Source of the DNA: AC-32 sp963766375
GTDB taxonomy: Bacteria > Actinomycetota > Thermoleophilia > Gaiellales > Gaiellaceae
Length of the DNA: 64,000 nucleotides
Assembly (NCBI GenBank): GCA_963766375.1
Contig: CAVXZG010000008.1
Location: forward strand, 15,443-79,442
Direction: 5' to 3'
Shown here: piece by piece, positions 7,589 through 17,354 of the stretch
Position numbering within the stretch: the first letter of the stretch is position 1
Layout of the letters: every line of letters begins with the position of its first letter
Translations under genes and position numbers: made by a program
The notes under the pieces: model-generated
Database searches by the model: none
What the model was told of the DNA's origin: nothing
The model's input: only the letters and a program-made list of their open reading frames with translations

Positions 7589-10500
7589 CTAGGAGAGCTC
7601 GGCCAGCCTTGCTTGCATCCGCTCCACTGCGACCAGGTTCCGCTTCTTCTCGGCGATCGGCAGCGCGGCCTCGAGCACCTTACGCTCGGCCTCAGTCCTC
7701 CCGGCCAGGCGATCGACCTCGGCTCGCGCGAAGGCGACGCCCAGGTGCATGATCACGTAGTCGGTTGGTTCGATCAGCGCCGCAGCCTCGCGGAGAAGCT
7801 CGTCGGCCTGGTCGAACTCGCCGCGCCTCGCGAGCACTCGCGCGCGCACAAGCTGATGCCGGGAGTGCGGCTCGAAGTCGTCCGCGGCGGCCACCCGCTC
7901 GGTCTCGGCCGCGAGCTCGAGCGCTTCGTCTTCGCGCCCCAGCTCGAGCGCGGCCTGAGCCTGTAGCCCGACCACCGTCGCCAGGTAGCCGGTCTCTGAG
8001 CTCTCCGCCAGCCGCTCGCGGCCCAGCGCAAGCGTCTCGTAGGCTCCCTGCGCGTTGCCCGCCAGCAGCTCCATCTCCGCGCTGATCATCGAGGAGCCCG
8101 CCCACCAGATCATGTCGCCGAGGTCGTGGAGGAGCTCCCGCCCGGCGGCCACGTCCGCCCGTCCATCCTCGATCTGCTTCAGAGCTGCCTTCTGCGTCCC
8201 CCGGATGAGCAGGGCGATGGCCTCGAGCCGCTTCGAGGGCGAGCTCGCCATCCACTCGTTACAGAGACGGACACCCTCATCGGCAGGCGTGGCTCCCCAC
8301 CAAACGTCCCAGCAGCGCCAGATCAGGAGCTCGCTCGTCAGCCTGGGGCTGAAACGCTCGGCCCTCTCACACGCCTGCCCCCAGAGTGCCTCCGCGGCGG
8401 CGCCGCTCCCCAGCCAGGCCCGGAACTGTCCTACCAGCCGCAGACCCCAGATCGCACCTTCCTCGTCCTCGAGCCGCTCCAACACCGCGAGCGCCTCCTC
8501 GGCCTGCGCGAGTGCGCCGCGCATGGTCACGTTGGCGTCGTACTGAACCTCGGCCTCGACACGCGCCAGCGTGACGCGGGCAAGCAGCCCCTCGTCCTGT
8601 GTGGAGGTTGCAAGCGCGACCGTCTCCTCGCGGAGAGCCGCCGCGCGCTGGGAAGTCGCCGAGCTCAGCATGGATGACCGCGAGCTGGAGGACGGCGCCC
8701 GCGCGCACACCGCTCCCGGCCGGCACGAGGTCCACCGCGCGGGTGAGCAGCGCCTGGGCAGCCACGGTGTCCCCGCGGTCGCGCGCCTTTCCGGCGCTGG
8801 CCAGGAGGCGGTCTCCCGCCCTGGCGCCGATCTCGGCCGCCGCGTCGTCGAGCGGGCCGAGCTCGACGCGGTAGCGGTAGGCCTGCTCGAGGTGGTAGCC
8901 GACGATCTCGTCCAGCTCCACGAGCTCGGCGCCGTGCTCGGCGAGCCAGGTCGCGAAACGCTCGTGCAACTCGGCGCGCGTGGCCTTCGAGAGCGCCTCG
9001 TACGCGGTGTCGCGGATCAGGAGGTGCCGAAAGCGATAGGCCTCGTCGTCGGCGACGACCGAGGCCTCGGGTCGAACCAGGTCCTTGCGGACGAGCGTGA
9101 TCAGCTTCCCGTCGACCGCCCGTCTCCTCGGGCGCGAGCGCGGCGACCGCGCCGCGGTGGAAGACCTGGCCCTCGACGGCGCCGCTTTCGAGCACGCTCC
9201 GCTCGGCGGGATCGAGCTGGTCGAGCCGCGCGGCGAGCAGCGCCTGGATCGTCGGCGGCACGGCGACGTCTCCGCCGCCCTCGGGCACCATCGCCACCAT
9301 CTCCTCGACGAAGAGCGGGTTCCCGCCGGCGGCTTCGAGGATCCGGCCCGCGCAGCTCCTCGTCGATCCCGCCGGTCAGCGACTCGATCAGCTCGACCGA
9401 CTCCTGGGGCGCGAGCGGCTCGAGCAGGACGTTGGTCGCGTTCAGCTTGCCGCCGCCCCAGGCCGGCCGCGCGTCGAGCAGCTCGGGGCGCGCCATGCAA
9501 AGCAGCAGGATCGGCGCGTCGCGGCTGAGGTCGGCGACGTGCTCGACGAGGTCGAGGAAGGTCGGCTCGCCCCAGTGGACGTCGTCGAACACGACGACGA
9601 GCGGGCTCTCGGTGGCGCGGGATTCGAGCAGCTTGCGGAAGGCCCAGGCGATCTCGTCGGGCGAGCTCGCCGCGGAGTCGTCGCCGAGGATCGAGGCCAG
9701 CGGCCCGATCGCGCTGCCGTCGGGAACGAGCTGCTTCACGACCTCGGTGACCGGCCAGTAGCTGATCCCATCGCCGTACGAGAGGCAGCGGCCGCGGAGA
9801 ACTGTCGCCTCTTCGAGACCGCTCAGGAACTCGGTCACGAGACGCGACTTGCCGACTCCCGCGGTTCCGAGGATCGTGAACAGCTGGCAGGTCCGGTCGC
9901 TGACAACGTTCGAGAACGCGCCCTCGAGCAGCTTGCTCTGGCGCTCGCGGCCGACCATCGGTGCGGCGTCGCGGCGAGCCGGCGCCTCGGCCTGTACCGA
10001 GAGCAGCCGGTACGCCGTGAGCGGCTCGGCCTTGCCTTTCGCGGTCAGCGGCGGCGCCGGCTCGACCTCGACGCCGTCGCGCACGAGCCGGTAGGTCTCC
10101 TCGCCGAGCAGCACCTCGCCGGGCTGAGCGGCCTGCTCGAGCCGGGCAGCGACGTTGACCGCATCGCCGGTGGCGAGCCGCTCTTCGGTGCCCGTCACGA
10201 CCTCGCCGGTGTTCACGCCCATACGGAGCTCGAGGCGCGTGCCGTAGTTCTGTTCGAGCTCGTCGTTCAGCTCATCGAGCCCGCCGCGGAGCTCATCGGC
10301 AGCCCGCGCAGCTCGGAGCGCGTCGTCCTCGTGCACAGCCGGAACGCCGAAGACCGCCATCACCGCGTCGCCGATGAACTTCTCGACGGTGCCGCCGTGC
10401 CGCTCCACGATCGCCTTGGCCGTCTCGAAGTAGCGCGCCATGACGTGCCGCAGGCTCTCCGGGTCGATGCGCTCGCCGAGCGCGGTCGAGCCGGTGACGT

Positions 10501-10636
10501 CGCAGAAGAGCACCGTGACGGTCTTGCGCGTCTCGCGCGCGGGGGCGGTCGCCGCGAGAGCGGCGCCACAGGAGTCGCAGAACCGCGCCTCTTCCCGGTT
10601 CTCGGCCCCGCAGCTCGTGCAAGCAGCCACGAGCAC
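7589..10636 (-). CDS. class III adenylate/guanylate cyclase with AAA-ATPase and TPR-like domains, three frameshifts
   Basis: About 1015 aa once joined; frame changes near 9350, 9122 and 8657. Order: a zinc ribbon (CTSC at 6-9, CDSC at 20-23); a cyclase domain with VTVLFCDVTGSTAL and VEKFIGDAVMAVFG (both metal aspartates) and NVAARLEQ (transition-state Asn and Arg); an ATPase with Walker A GTAGVGKS and Walker B VVVFDDVHWG; then C-terminal TPR-like repeats. This is the common actinobacterial cyclase-ATPase signalling architecture, and the catalytic residues look intact. It would make cAMP (or cGMP) in the cytoplasm. Two CNB-domain proteins at 27.5-29.6 kb are possible receivers. An alternative start is the GTG at 10630. 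Confidence 0.85.
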
Positions 10637-10662
10637 GAGTCTAGGGCGTACGATCCGCGTCG

Positions 10663-10968
10663 ATGCCTCGGATGCGGCTAATGGTGCGGTTCCGGGCCGG
10701 GCCGACCTGGACGAGCGGCTCGGTCAGGGAACAGCCGGACTGGGACGCCCACGCGGAGTTCGTCGACGCCCTCATCGAGCGCGGAACGTTCGTCATGGGC
10801 GGGCCGTTCAGCGACAACTCGGGCTCGATGAGCCTGCTGGAAGGCATCGATGCGGACGAGGCCCGCCGGATCCTCGAGGACGACCCGTTCATGAAGAACG
10901 GCGTCTTCGTCCTCGAGGAGATCCGGGAGTGGAACGTGTTCGTTGACGAGCTGAGCGCGGCCGGCTAG
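10663..10968 (+). CDS. YciI-family protein
   Basis: 101 aa from ATG 10663, or 98 from ATG 10672. WDAHAEFVDALIERGTFVMG followed by GPFSD, then DADEARRILEDDPFMKNGVF, is the YCII alpha/beta barrel pattern, a ferredoxin-like fold of uncertain enzymatic role. It is divergent from the cyclase gene with about 26 bases between starts. Confidence 0.85.
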   Translation: MPRMRLMVRFRAGPTWTSGSVREQPDWDAHAEFVDALIERGTFVMGGPFSDNSGSMSLLEGIDADEARRILEDDPFMKNGVFVLEEIREWNVFVDELSAAG

Positions 10969-10995
10969 CGCACCGGATTCGGGCAGCGGTCCGTT

Positions 10996-12289
10996 TTAGC
11001 GCTGGAGCAGATTCTCGTCGAAGAAACCAACCACGCGGCGCTCGTACTCCTGCGGCCTCGCTTCGATGCCGCCGGTGTGCTCGCCTTCCGGGATCTTCCA
11101 GAGCGTCTTCGGCTCGTGCGCGGCCGCATAGAACTTCGGGTTGAGGTTCTCGCCACCCTGGCCGTGGCCCGCGTAGATGAAGAACACCGGCGTCTTGATC
11201 CGGCGACTGAGATCCTTCAGGTTCGGCGGGGGCAGCGTGTTGGAAAAGATCGCCGTGCTTGCCGTGATAACGGTCATCGAAGGCACGAAGTGCCAGATGC
11301 CGCTGGCCTTCAGCATGAGCAGCTCGCGGATCGACCGAACCCCGGCACCCTCGGAGATGACTGCGTCATAGGCATTCGACCTGGCTGCGGTCTGGAGCAA
11401 CGCCTCGCCGCCGACCGAGAGGCCGATTCCGCCGATCTTGTGCGCGTCCACGTCGGGCCGGCGCTGGAGGAACCGCGACGCGGCCACGAGGTCCTTGTCG
11501 AATTCCCAACCGAAGACGTTCGGGGCGCCATCGCTCGTGGCCTCGCCTCGACGGTCGAAGCACCAGGACGCCGTAGCCGTGGCGCACGAGCATCCTCGCC
11601 TGCCGCTGCGGGCCGCTGCGGCCGGGGAAGACGACGACTGCTGCGCCGTTCTTCGACGGGACGTACCAGCCGTTCAGCTCGAGACCGTCGCTCGTCTTGA
11701 ACGAGACGTTCTCGTAGGCGGCTCCGAGCTTGGCCGGCGGCACCACCGCGCGCGCCGCGTGCGTGAAGACGTAGGAGATGGCCACCGGCATCACGAGCAC
11801 GTAGAAGACGACAAGCCCGCTCGCGGCGAGCAAGACCCTTCGCCCGTACCGGCGAACGTGCCCGTCATCGGTGCGCCTCGTCCTCCAGAGCGTCACGGCG
11901 CCCAGGCCGATGAGAACGATGCCGGCGACCAGCGCCAGGAAGCCGGTGTAGTCGTCGCCCGACGCGCCGACCTTGAGCGCGTAGTAGACGGCCTCCCCTG
12001 CGCCGATCGCGATCCCGAGCATCCCGACCGAAAGCGTGAACGAGGCGCGCGCTCCGGCTCGGAGGCGCGGGTAGAACCATGCGAGAGCAAGCAGCGCCGC
12101 CAGCGGTAGGAGCCCGCTGACGAGGTGGTCGGTTGCCGAGGTGCCCGCCTCCGGCTGGAGGAAGTTGTCGTCGAGGACGTGGAGGGCGATCAGCCCGATC
12201 CCCGTCCACGCCGTTATGAGCTCGGCCCGCGCGATCCCTCGGGATCGGGCGATCGCGGTGACGGCTGCGATCGTGGCGATGGATACAGA
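10996..12289 (-). CDS. membrane-anchored alpha/beta hydrolase, one or more frameshifts
   Basis: An N-terminal block of four hydrophobic segments (ITAWTGIGLIALHVLDDN, LVSGLLPLAALLALAW, GFLALVAGIVLIGLGAVTLW and VLLAASGLVVFYVLVMPVAI) precedes a serine-hydrolase domain. The frame changes near 11556-11562 (GVLVL then DRRGEATSDGAPNVFGWEFD). The nucleophile elbow is GIGLSVGG and the later part has FFIYAGHGQGGEN and a histidine in EGEHTGG. The 5' end is unclear: the frame is open to a TAG at 12290 but has no ATG/GTG before the ATG at 12022, so a further indel or an odd start is likely. Relatives are predicted serine esterases or peptidases anchored in the membrane. Confidence 0.7.
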
Positions 12290-12339
12290 CTACGACTCTC
12301 CCGGGAACATTGGAACCCTCGCGCTGAGAGAATCGCGCC

Positions 12340-13090
12340 GTGGGACGGCTCGACGGGAAGGTCGCGATCGTCACCGGCGCCGGCGGGGGGATCGGCCGCG
12401 CGATGGTCGTCCGGCTCGCCGAGGAAGGCGCACAGCGTCGTCGCGGCCGACGTGAACGAGGAACGCGCCGCCGAGACCGCCAAGCTCGCAGGCGCGAGCT
12501 ACGAGGTCGTGGACGTCTCGCGCCCGGAGCAGGTCGAGCGGCTCGTTGCCACCGCTGTCGAGCGGCACGGAAAGCTCACGACGATGTGCAACAACGCTGC
12601 GATCTCGATCCCGGGCAACGTGGCGGAGGTCTCCGTCGAGGACTTCGACCGCACGATCTCGGTCAACCTGCGCGGCGTCTTCCTCGGCTGCAAGTACGCG
12701 GTGCCGGCGCTGCTGGCCGCGGGCGGCGGCTCGATCGTCAACACGGGCTCGGTGAACAGCCTCGTGGCTGAGCCCTTCCTCACCGCCTACTGCGCCTCGA
12801 AGGGCGGCGTGCTGATGCTCTCGAAGGCGGTCGCGCTGGACTACGCCGGCAAGGGCATCCGCTGCAACTGCCTCTGCCCCGGCTGGGTGGACACGCCGAT
12901 CAACCACCCCCACGCCGAGCGAATGGGCGGGCTCGACGGCGTGCTCGAAAGCCTGCCGGAGTGGCAGCCGATCGGCCGCCAGGGCTACCCGGAGGAGATC
13001 GCCGACGCGGCGGTCTACCTCGCGTCGGACGAGTCGGCCTTCATGACGGGCAGCGCCTTCGTGATCGACGGCGGGATGACCGCGCGCTAG
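12340..13090 (+). CDS. short-chain dehydrogenase/reductase (SDR), one frameshift
   Basis: About 250 aa. It starts at GTG 12340 with VAIVTGAGGGIGRAMVVRLA (TGxxxGxG cofactor motif). The frame changes near 12430, and AADVNEERAAETAK continues in the next frame. NNAAIS, the active-site serine region NTGSVNS, and YCASKGG (YxxxK) follow, ending FVIDGGMTAR. This is a classical SDR of about 250 residues using NAD(P)H; the substrate is unknown. The stop overlaps the convergent ABC remnant in a shared CTAG. Confidence 0.87.
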
Positions 13091-13227
13091 CGCCCCCGGC
13101 GGACGCGAACGCCGAGCGCCAGCAGGCCGAGGATCTCTCCGGCCTGCGCGTCGAAGCTGAGATCGGCCACGGCGACAAGCGAGCCATAGCGCTTCTCGAC
13201 GCCGCGAGCCTCGATCGCTGCGCTCAC
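13087..13227 (-). pseudogene. truncated ABC-transporter ATPase N-terminus joined to an unrelated tail
   Basis: 46 aa from a GTG at 13227 that overlaps the stop of the upstream secreted-protein gene (GTGA). It reads AIEARGVEKRYGSLVAVADL and then SFDAQAGEILGLL, exactly the start of a daunorubicin/CcmA-type ATP-binding protein. Where GPNGAGKTT should follow it has ALGVRVRRGR and stops. The tail resembles the basic C-terminal end of a membrane permease, so an internal deletion that fused the first and last genes of an ABC operon would explain it. The deletion model is inference, and misassembly is an alternative. Confidence 0.7.
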
Positions 13228-13913
13228 GAGCCCTTCCGGAACGACACGAGCTCGTTGCGCTCGAGCGGTCCCTTGGCCGTCTGCTCTAGCACCGTGCCGA
13301 TCCCGCGTACGTAGTACTTGTGGTCGATCACGCCTGGCTCGAGCGGCGTCCACTCCTTGGTCAGCATCGCCCGGCTCGTCGAGATGTACGGGACACGTAC
13401 CGAGGCGCGCATGCTGACCACCTGGAAGTGGTCCTCGGCCTGGCCCTTGTAGTACTCCTGCCGGGCCCAGCGACCGGGTTTGGGGCGCGCGAACATGAAG
13501 ATCCCCGGCCTGGCGCCGTCGACGCCTGCCGTCCAGCTGCCGGCCGTGCTCTTGACCTTGCCGTTCTTGTCGAGCTCGGCGGTCCTCTCGCCGAAGTACC
13601 AGACGTTGCCCTTCGCGTCCTGGGTGTACCAGTCCGTCGTGCGCTCCTCGAGGCGGCCGCTCAGGTAGAGCAGGTCGCTGACCACGACGCACGGCGCGCC
13701 GTCGATCACCCTCGTCCGGTGCGTGACCGTCATCACCTCGCGCGCGGGCTCGCCGTCCTTGACGCCCCGGTAGACGTAGACCGACCCGGGTTTGAGCGGG
13801 TACCACGGGTTGTCGACGCGGGCGCTGAAGCCTGCGGGCCTCGACCCCGCGGGGCTCGCGACCAGAACCGCCGCCAGCGCGAGGACGACCGTGAGAGTCC
13901 ATTTCGTAGTCAT
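13224..13913 (-). CDS. secreted protein of unknown function
   Basis: 229 aa. A signal peptide (MTTKWTLTVVLALAAVLVAS) is followed by a mature domain starting FSARVDNPWYPLKPGSVYVY. The NPW(Y/F)PLKPG..Y.Y motif recurs in conserved actinobacterial secreted proteins without known function. Later stretches include DWYTQDAKGNVWYFGE and a C-terminal KYYVRGIGTVLEQ. The gene has an 11-bp direct repeat in its leader (13932-13953) that shares a 12-base core with the repeat before the response regulator. Downstream it was coupled to the ABC ATPase remnant. Confidence 0.7.
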   Translation of the reverse strand: MTTKWTLTVVLALAAVLVASPAGSRPAGFSARVDNPWYPLKPGSVYVYRGVKDGEPAREVMTVTHRTRVIDGAPCVVVSDLLYLSGRLEERTTDWYTQDAKGNVWYFGERTAELDKNGKVKSTAGSWTAGVDGARPGIFMFARPKPGRWARQEYYKGQAEDHFQVVSMRASVRVPYISTSRAMLTKEWTPLEPGVIDHKYYVRGIGTVLEQTAKGPLERNELVSFRKGS

Positions 13914-13931
13914 GCCGAAGAGGCTAGAAGC

Positions 13932-13953
13932 GCGAGATGAACGACCGATGAAA
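13932..13953 (-). promoter_or_regulatory. 11-bp direct repeat (TTCAT-N6-TTCAT) before the secreted protein gene
   Basis: On the minus strand: TTTCATCGGTC then GTTCATCTCGC, 11 bp each, ending 18 bases before the ATG at 13913. The 12-mer GTTCATCTCGCG occurs identically at 19033-19044 upstream of the response regulator. The units resemble PHO-box-like repeats bound by OmpR-class regulators. Confidence 0.5.
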
Positions 13954-13977
13954 ACCCTCGTTCTCTACCTGTTCAAT

Positions 13978-14148
13978 TCAGCTAGCACTCCGAGCGCTGA
14001 AGGCCAGTTCGACGACCTGGATCGTGTCGTCGACGAACCCGTGGTCCTGCGAGAGGACGCCGAGCGACTTGGCGGCCAGGAGCGACTTATAGATCAGCGT
14101 CAGCTCGTCGAACGAGAGCGTCAGCTCGTATCTCTCGTCCCCGCTCAT
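13978..14148 (-). CDS. small conserved acidic protein, translationally coupled
   Basis: 56 aa: starts MSGDERYELTLSFDELTLIY, then KSLLAAKSLGVLSQDHG and FVDDTIQVVELAF. Its ATG overlaps the stop of the upstream small membrane gene (ATGA, 14145-14148) and it ends in TGA at 13978. I recall similar short proteins with a YELTLSFDEL(T)LIYKSL core in related actinobacteria, without assigned function. It is predicted to be helical and soluble. It is easily missed because of its size. Confidence 0.65.
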   Translation of the reverse strand: MSGDERYELTLSFDELTLIYKSLLAAKSLGVLSQDHGFVDDTIQVVELAFSARSAS

Positions 14149-14342
14149 GAGCCGTCACGCCACCCTGTGGGGTTCATCGGCGGCTCGTGCTGCCGCACGG
14201 AGCGGTTCTCGAGGCCACCGAGGCCTCCGATCAGCGCGAGCAGGGCGGCTCCGAGGAGCAGCGGCGCCAGGAGGACGCCTCCCGGCACGAGCAGCGAGAC
14301 GGCGGCGCCGAGCAGTGAGAGGACTGCGATCACGATCAACAT
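14145..14342 (-). CDS. small two-helix membrane protein
   Basis: 65 aa. Two hydrophobic helices (MLIVIAVLSLLGAAVSLLV and VLLAPLLLGAALLALIGGL, split by PGG) are followed by a short charged tail GLENRSVRQHEPP. A possible Shine-Dalgarno (GGAGGAACCC) lies just upstream of the ATG at 14342. It overlaps the next small gene by 4 bases, so the two are likely made together. No family was recognised. Confidence 0.6.
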   Translation of the reverse strand: MLIVIAVLSLLGAAVSLLVPGGVLLAPLLLGAALLALIGGLGGLENRSVRQHEPPMNPTGWRDGS

Positions 14343-14422
14343 GGGTTCCTCCGTTCCTTGTGGGTCTGAGCCGATCGTGCCCCGCCGTGCATTAGGCCCG
14401 CATCGTGGAAACCCCCAGGAGA

Positions 14423-14438
14423 GAACCGAAGTCTTTGG
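14423..14438. repeat. 16-bp inverted repeat, copy downstream of the LuxR-AAA gene
   Basis: GAACCGAAGTCTTTGG, starting 5 bases past the stop codon at 14443. It is the exact reverse complement of 17339-17354. Its core CCGAAG-T-CTTTGG is itself a near-palindrome, so it can serve as an operator half or a hairpin. Confidence 0.6.
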
Positions 14439-14442
14439 ACGG

Positions 14443-17280
14443 TCAGGAAGCCGCCGTGTCCGACAGCGCCGCAGCCAGTTGGGAGCGCGAGGTGATCGCG
14501 AGCTTCCGGTAGATGCTGGTGAGGTGGACCTCGACCGTCCGCTGGGTGATGAAGAGCGTCTGCGCGATCTCGCGGTTGGTCGGGCCCTCGGCGGCCATCT
14601 CGGCGATGCGCCGCTCGCTGGGGGTGAGCGAGGCCACCCCGCTCAGAGCGACGCGCCGCGGCCGCGCGCCGGTGGCGAGCAGCTCGCGCTCGGCACGTTC
14701 CACGACCGCCGTCGCCCCGCAGATCGTCGCCAGCTCGACGGCCTGCCGAAGGTGCTCGCGCGCCTCGGCGCGGCGATTGGCCCGCCGCAGCGCAGCTCCA
14801 AGCTCGGTGCGCGACTTCGCATGCTCGAGCTTGGCGGGCGAGCTCTCCACTACGCCGACCGCCTCCTCCAGCAGCGCCACGCCGCGCTCGCTACCCTCGA
14901 GAAGGCCCGCCACGCGCAAGGCCCCGGCGAGCGCACGCGGAGCTCCCCAGTTGCGGGCGTGCTCCACCTCCTCTGCCGCCAGCTGTCGGGCCTCGTCCTC
15001 TCGGCCGAGCTGGAGCAGGGCGAGCGCCGCCGGAGAGCGCCAGGCGATGAACGCAGGGTTGACGCTGCCGACGTCGTCGAAGCCCCGGCCGGCTTCGAGG
15101 AGCTGCTCCGCACCGCCGGCCGGATCGCCCCGCAGGATGCGCAACCGCGCGCTGCTGTCGCGGAGGAAGAGCACGCGCTCGCTGTCGAGTCGAGACTCGC
15201 GAAAGGCGATGGTCGCGAGCGCGGCCGTGGCGTCGTCGAGCCTCCCCTGTTCCATCAGCGCGTCGGCGAGAAAGGCCGACGCGTGTCCGTAGAAACGGGC
15301 AGTCGGGCCCCAGGCTCGGCCCAGGGCAAGCGCCTCTCGCGCCTCGGACTCCGCCTCGAGGAGGTCGCCACGCCACACGAGCACGAGCAGGCGGAAGACC
15401 TTGGCGGCCGCAAAGGCGAGGGTCGAACCACGGCGTCGCGCCTCGGCGAGCGCGTCTTCGAAGATCACGAGCGCTTCGTCGAGGTCCGCCATCGCCAGGA
15501 CCGTGACGGGCGGGATGAAGAAGGTGCCCGAGACGTCGTCCCGGACGAGCGCGCCCTCGCCGAGCGCTCGACGCGCGACCGGCACGACCTCCGCTGCAGG
15601 CTTGCCGGTGCGGCCATCGTAGTGCGCGAGCAGGGAGAGCAGCACCCTTTCCCCGAAGGTCTCCGCGGCGGATCGCTCCCGGACGGGCTCTAGCAACTGG
15701 AGGGCGTGGTCCTGCAGGGCGGGCGCGAACAGGTCGTTGGTGATCAGCGCGGCCTGGAGTAGGCGCTCGAGCTCGGGGTCGGCGCCGTCGAGGTCGGCCA
15801 GCGCCTGGGTGAGGACCGCGTCCGACTCCTCGCCTCTTAGGAGGTAGAGCTGACGGCCAAGCAGGAGCGCGATCTCGGCTTTCTTGAGCGGATCGTCGAT
15901 CAGCTCCCGCGCAGCCTGCAGATGCTCGACCGCCGCCTCGCCGCTGATCCGCGTCTCGGCCGAGCCGAGCTCGACCAGCAGGTCGGCGCGTTCGGCTGCA
16001 TCCGGAGGCTCGTCGAGGGCTCGGCGCAGATAGGCGACCGCGCTCTCGGAAGCCCCGCGCGTGCTCGCACGGCGGGCGGCCTCGCGCAGCGTCGCCACGC
16101 TCTCCTGCCGGCCCGCCGGAGGACTACGAAGCAGCTGCGAGGCGACACGCTCCGGCTCGGCGCCCGCGGCGGCCAGGAGCGCCGCAGCCCGCTCGTGACC
16201 TCCCTCGCGCTCGAGCTGGGTGAGTGAGTCGTAGACGGCTGCTCGGATCAGGGGATGGACGAACCCGAGCGGCTGCTGCGACCGGAGCACGTCGACCCGA
16301 ACGAGGGCCGCGACCGCTTCGGAGGCTGCGCGTTCGTCAAGCTCGGCGAGCTCCGCGGCCTGGCGTGGATCGGCGTCGTCGCCGAGCACCGCGACGGCTT
16401 TGGCCAATGCCGTCGCCTCCGGCGGAAGCCACGCGAGCCGCAGCGAGACGGCGCGCGACCCGGCACGCGCCTCGAGCTCGCGCAGGCGGGGCACGTTCCC
16501 CTCCGTCGGCACGACCCCTTCGACGGCGATCGCGTGCACGAGCTCGCGCAGGAGCAGCGGATTGCCGCCTGTCTCCTCGTGGCAGGCGGCGCAGAACGCA
16601 TCGTCGGCGGTGGGTGAGAGGGACTCCCGCAAGAACTGCACCGTCCCCTCGAGGCTCAAGGGAGCGGGGTGGATCACGGTCGCGAGCGGGTCGGCCACGA
16701 TCTGGTCCAGCAGGCCTGGATCCTCGCCGGCCTCGGCCGGCCTGAGCCCGGCGAGGACCGAGAGGGCGAGCCCCTCCATGCGCGGTAGCAGGTAGGCGAG
16801 CCACCGGAGCGACGGGAGATCGCACCAGTGGAGGTCGTCGATCGCGAGCAGGAGCGGTCGGCGCGCGGCGAGGTTCGCCGACAGCCAGTAAAGGCCGTGC
16901 AGCGTCGCCAGCGACGAGTCGGCCCCGGTCTCGGCGTCGAGCTGCTCAGGGTTGAAAAGGGGCTCGGCCAACGCCGCTGCGCCGGCGAGCGCGTCGGCCC
17001 GTTCCTCCTCCGACAGCGACGCGAGTAGCGGCTCGAAGAGCTGGCGCACGACGCCGAAAGAGAACGAGCGCTCGAGCTCCGAGCCTCGCCCACTGAGGAC
17101 CCGCATCCCGGCCTCGTTGCCCCTCGACTTCGCCTCGGCTATCAGGGCGGTCTTGCCGATCCCAGGGGGCCCTTCGATCGCCATCAGCACGCCGCCGGAG
17201 TCGCCGCTTCCAACCAGGTCCTCGAGGGCGCCCAGCTCGGTATCCCGCTCGAGCAGGTCGAGCTTCTGACCAGTCTCCAC
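14443..17280 (-). CDS. large ATP-binding LuxR-family regulator (LAL/MalT type)
   Basis: 945 aa, intact. The GTG at 17280 is chosen because GGAGG stands 5 bases upstream and the protein then begins VETGQKLDLLERDTELGALE. Walker A GPPGIGKT is at residues 37-44 and Walker B is LLLAIDDLHWCD. A STAND-type ATPase is followed by long TPR-like helical repeats. The last 61 residues form a LuxR helix-turn-helix (LTPSERRIAEMAAEGPTNRE, RTVEVHLTSIYRKL). Such regulators bind an inducer and ATP before activating transcription. The gene is divergent from the efflux transporter at 17455, a natural target. The 16-bp repeat sits in the shared intergenic region and again just past its stop. Confidence 0.88.
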   Translation of the reverse strand: METGQKLDLLERDTELGALEDLVGSGDSGGVLMAIEGPPGIGKTALIAEAKSRGNEAGMRVLSGRGSELERSFSFGVVRQLFEPLLASLSEEERADALAGAAALAEPLFNPEQLDAETGADSSLATLHGLYWLSANLAARRPLLLAIDDLHWCDLPSLRWLAYLLPRMEGLALSVLAGLRPAEAGEDPGLLDQIVADPLATVIHPAPLSLEGTVQFLRESLSPTADDAFCAACHEETGGNPLLLRELVHAIAVEGVVPTEGNVPRLRELEARAGSRAVSLRLAWLPPEATALAKAVAVLGDDADPRQAAELAELDERAASEAVAALVRVDVLRSQQPLGFVHPLIRAAVYDSLTQLEREGGHERAAALLAAAGAEPERVASQLLRSPPAGRQESVATLREAARRASTRGASESAVAYLRRALDEPPDAAERADLLVELGSAETRISGEAAVEHLQAARELIDDPLKKAEIALLLGRQLYLLRGEESDAVLTQALADLDGADPELERLLQAALITNDLFAPALQDHALQLLEPVRERSAAETFGERVLLSLLAHYDGRTGKPAAEVVPVARRALGEGALVRDDVSGTFFIPPVTVLAMADLDEALVIFEDALAEARRRGSTLAFAAAKVFRLLVLVWRGDLLEAESEAREALALGRAWGPTARFYGHASAFLADALMEQGRLDDATAALATIAFRESRLDSERVLFLRDSSARLRILRGDPAGGAEQLLEAGRGFDDVGSVNPAFIAWRSPAALALLQLGREDEARQLAAEEVEHARNWGAPRALAGALRVAGLLEGSERGVALLEEAVGVVESSPAKLEHAKSRTELGAALRRANRRAEAREHLRQAVELATICGATAVVERAERELLATGARPRRVALSGVASLTPSERRIAEMAAEGPTNREIAQTLFITQRTVEVHLTSIYRKLAITSRSQLAAALSDTAAS

Positions 17281-17338
17281 CCTTGCCTCCCGGCAGGAGT
17301 CTAGTCCCCGCCCCCAAGGCCGTCTTCCGCGCCGGCGG

Positions 17339-17354
17339 CCAAAGACTTCGGTTC
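17339..17354. promoter_or_regulatory. 16-bp inverted repeat, copy in the LuxR-AAA / MFS intergenic region
   Basis: CCAAAGACTTCGGTTC, 59-74 bases upstream of the regulator's GTG and about 100 bases before the MFS start. Its near-palindromic core CCAAAG-A-CTTCGG fits a dimer-binding operator. The partner copy at 14423-14438 lies at the other end of the regulator gene. Binding by the regulator itself is inference. Confidence 0.5.

Noticed and set aside
13792..15693. 633-codon open frame on the plus strand
   Set aside because: It lies antisense to the LuxR-AAA regulator and two small genes, has no recognisable motifs and an Arg/Glu-rich composition typical of high-GC antisense frames.
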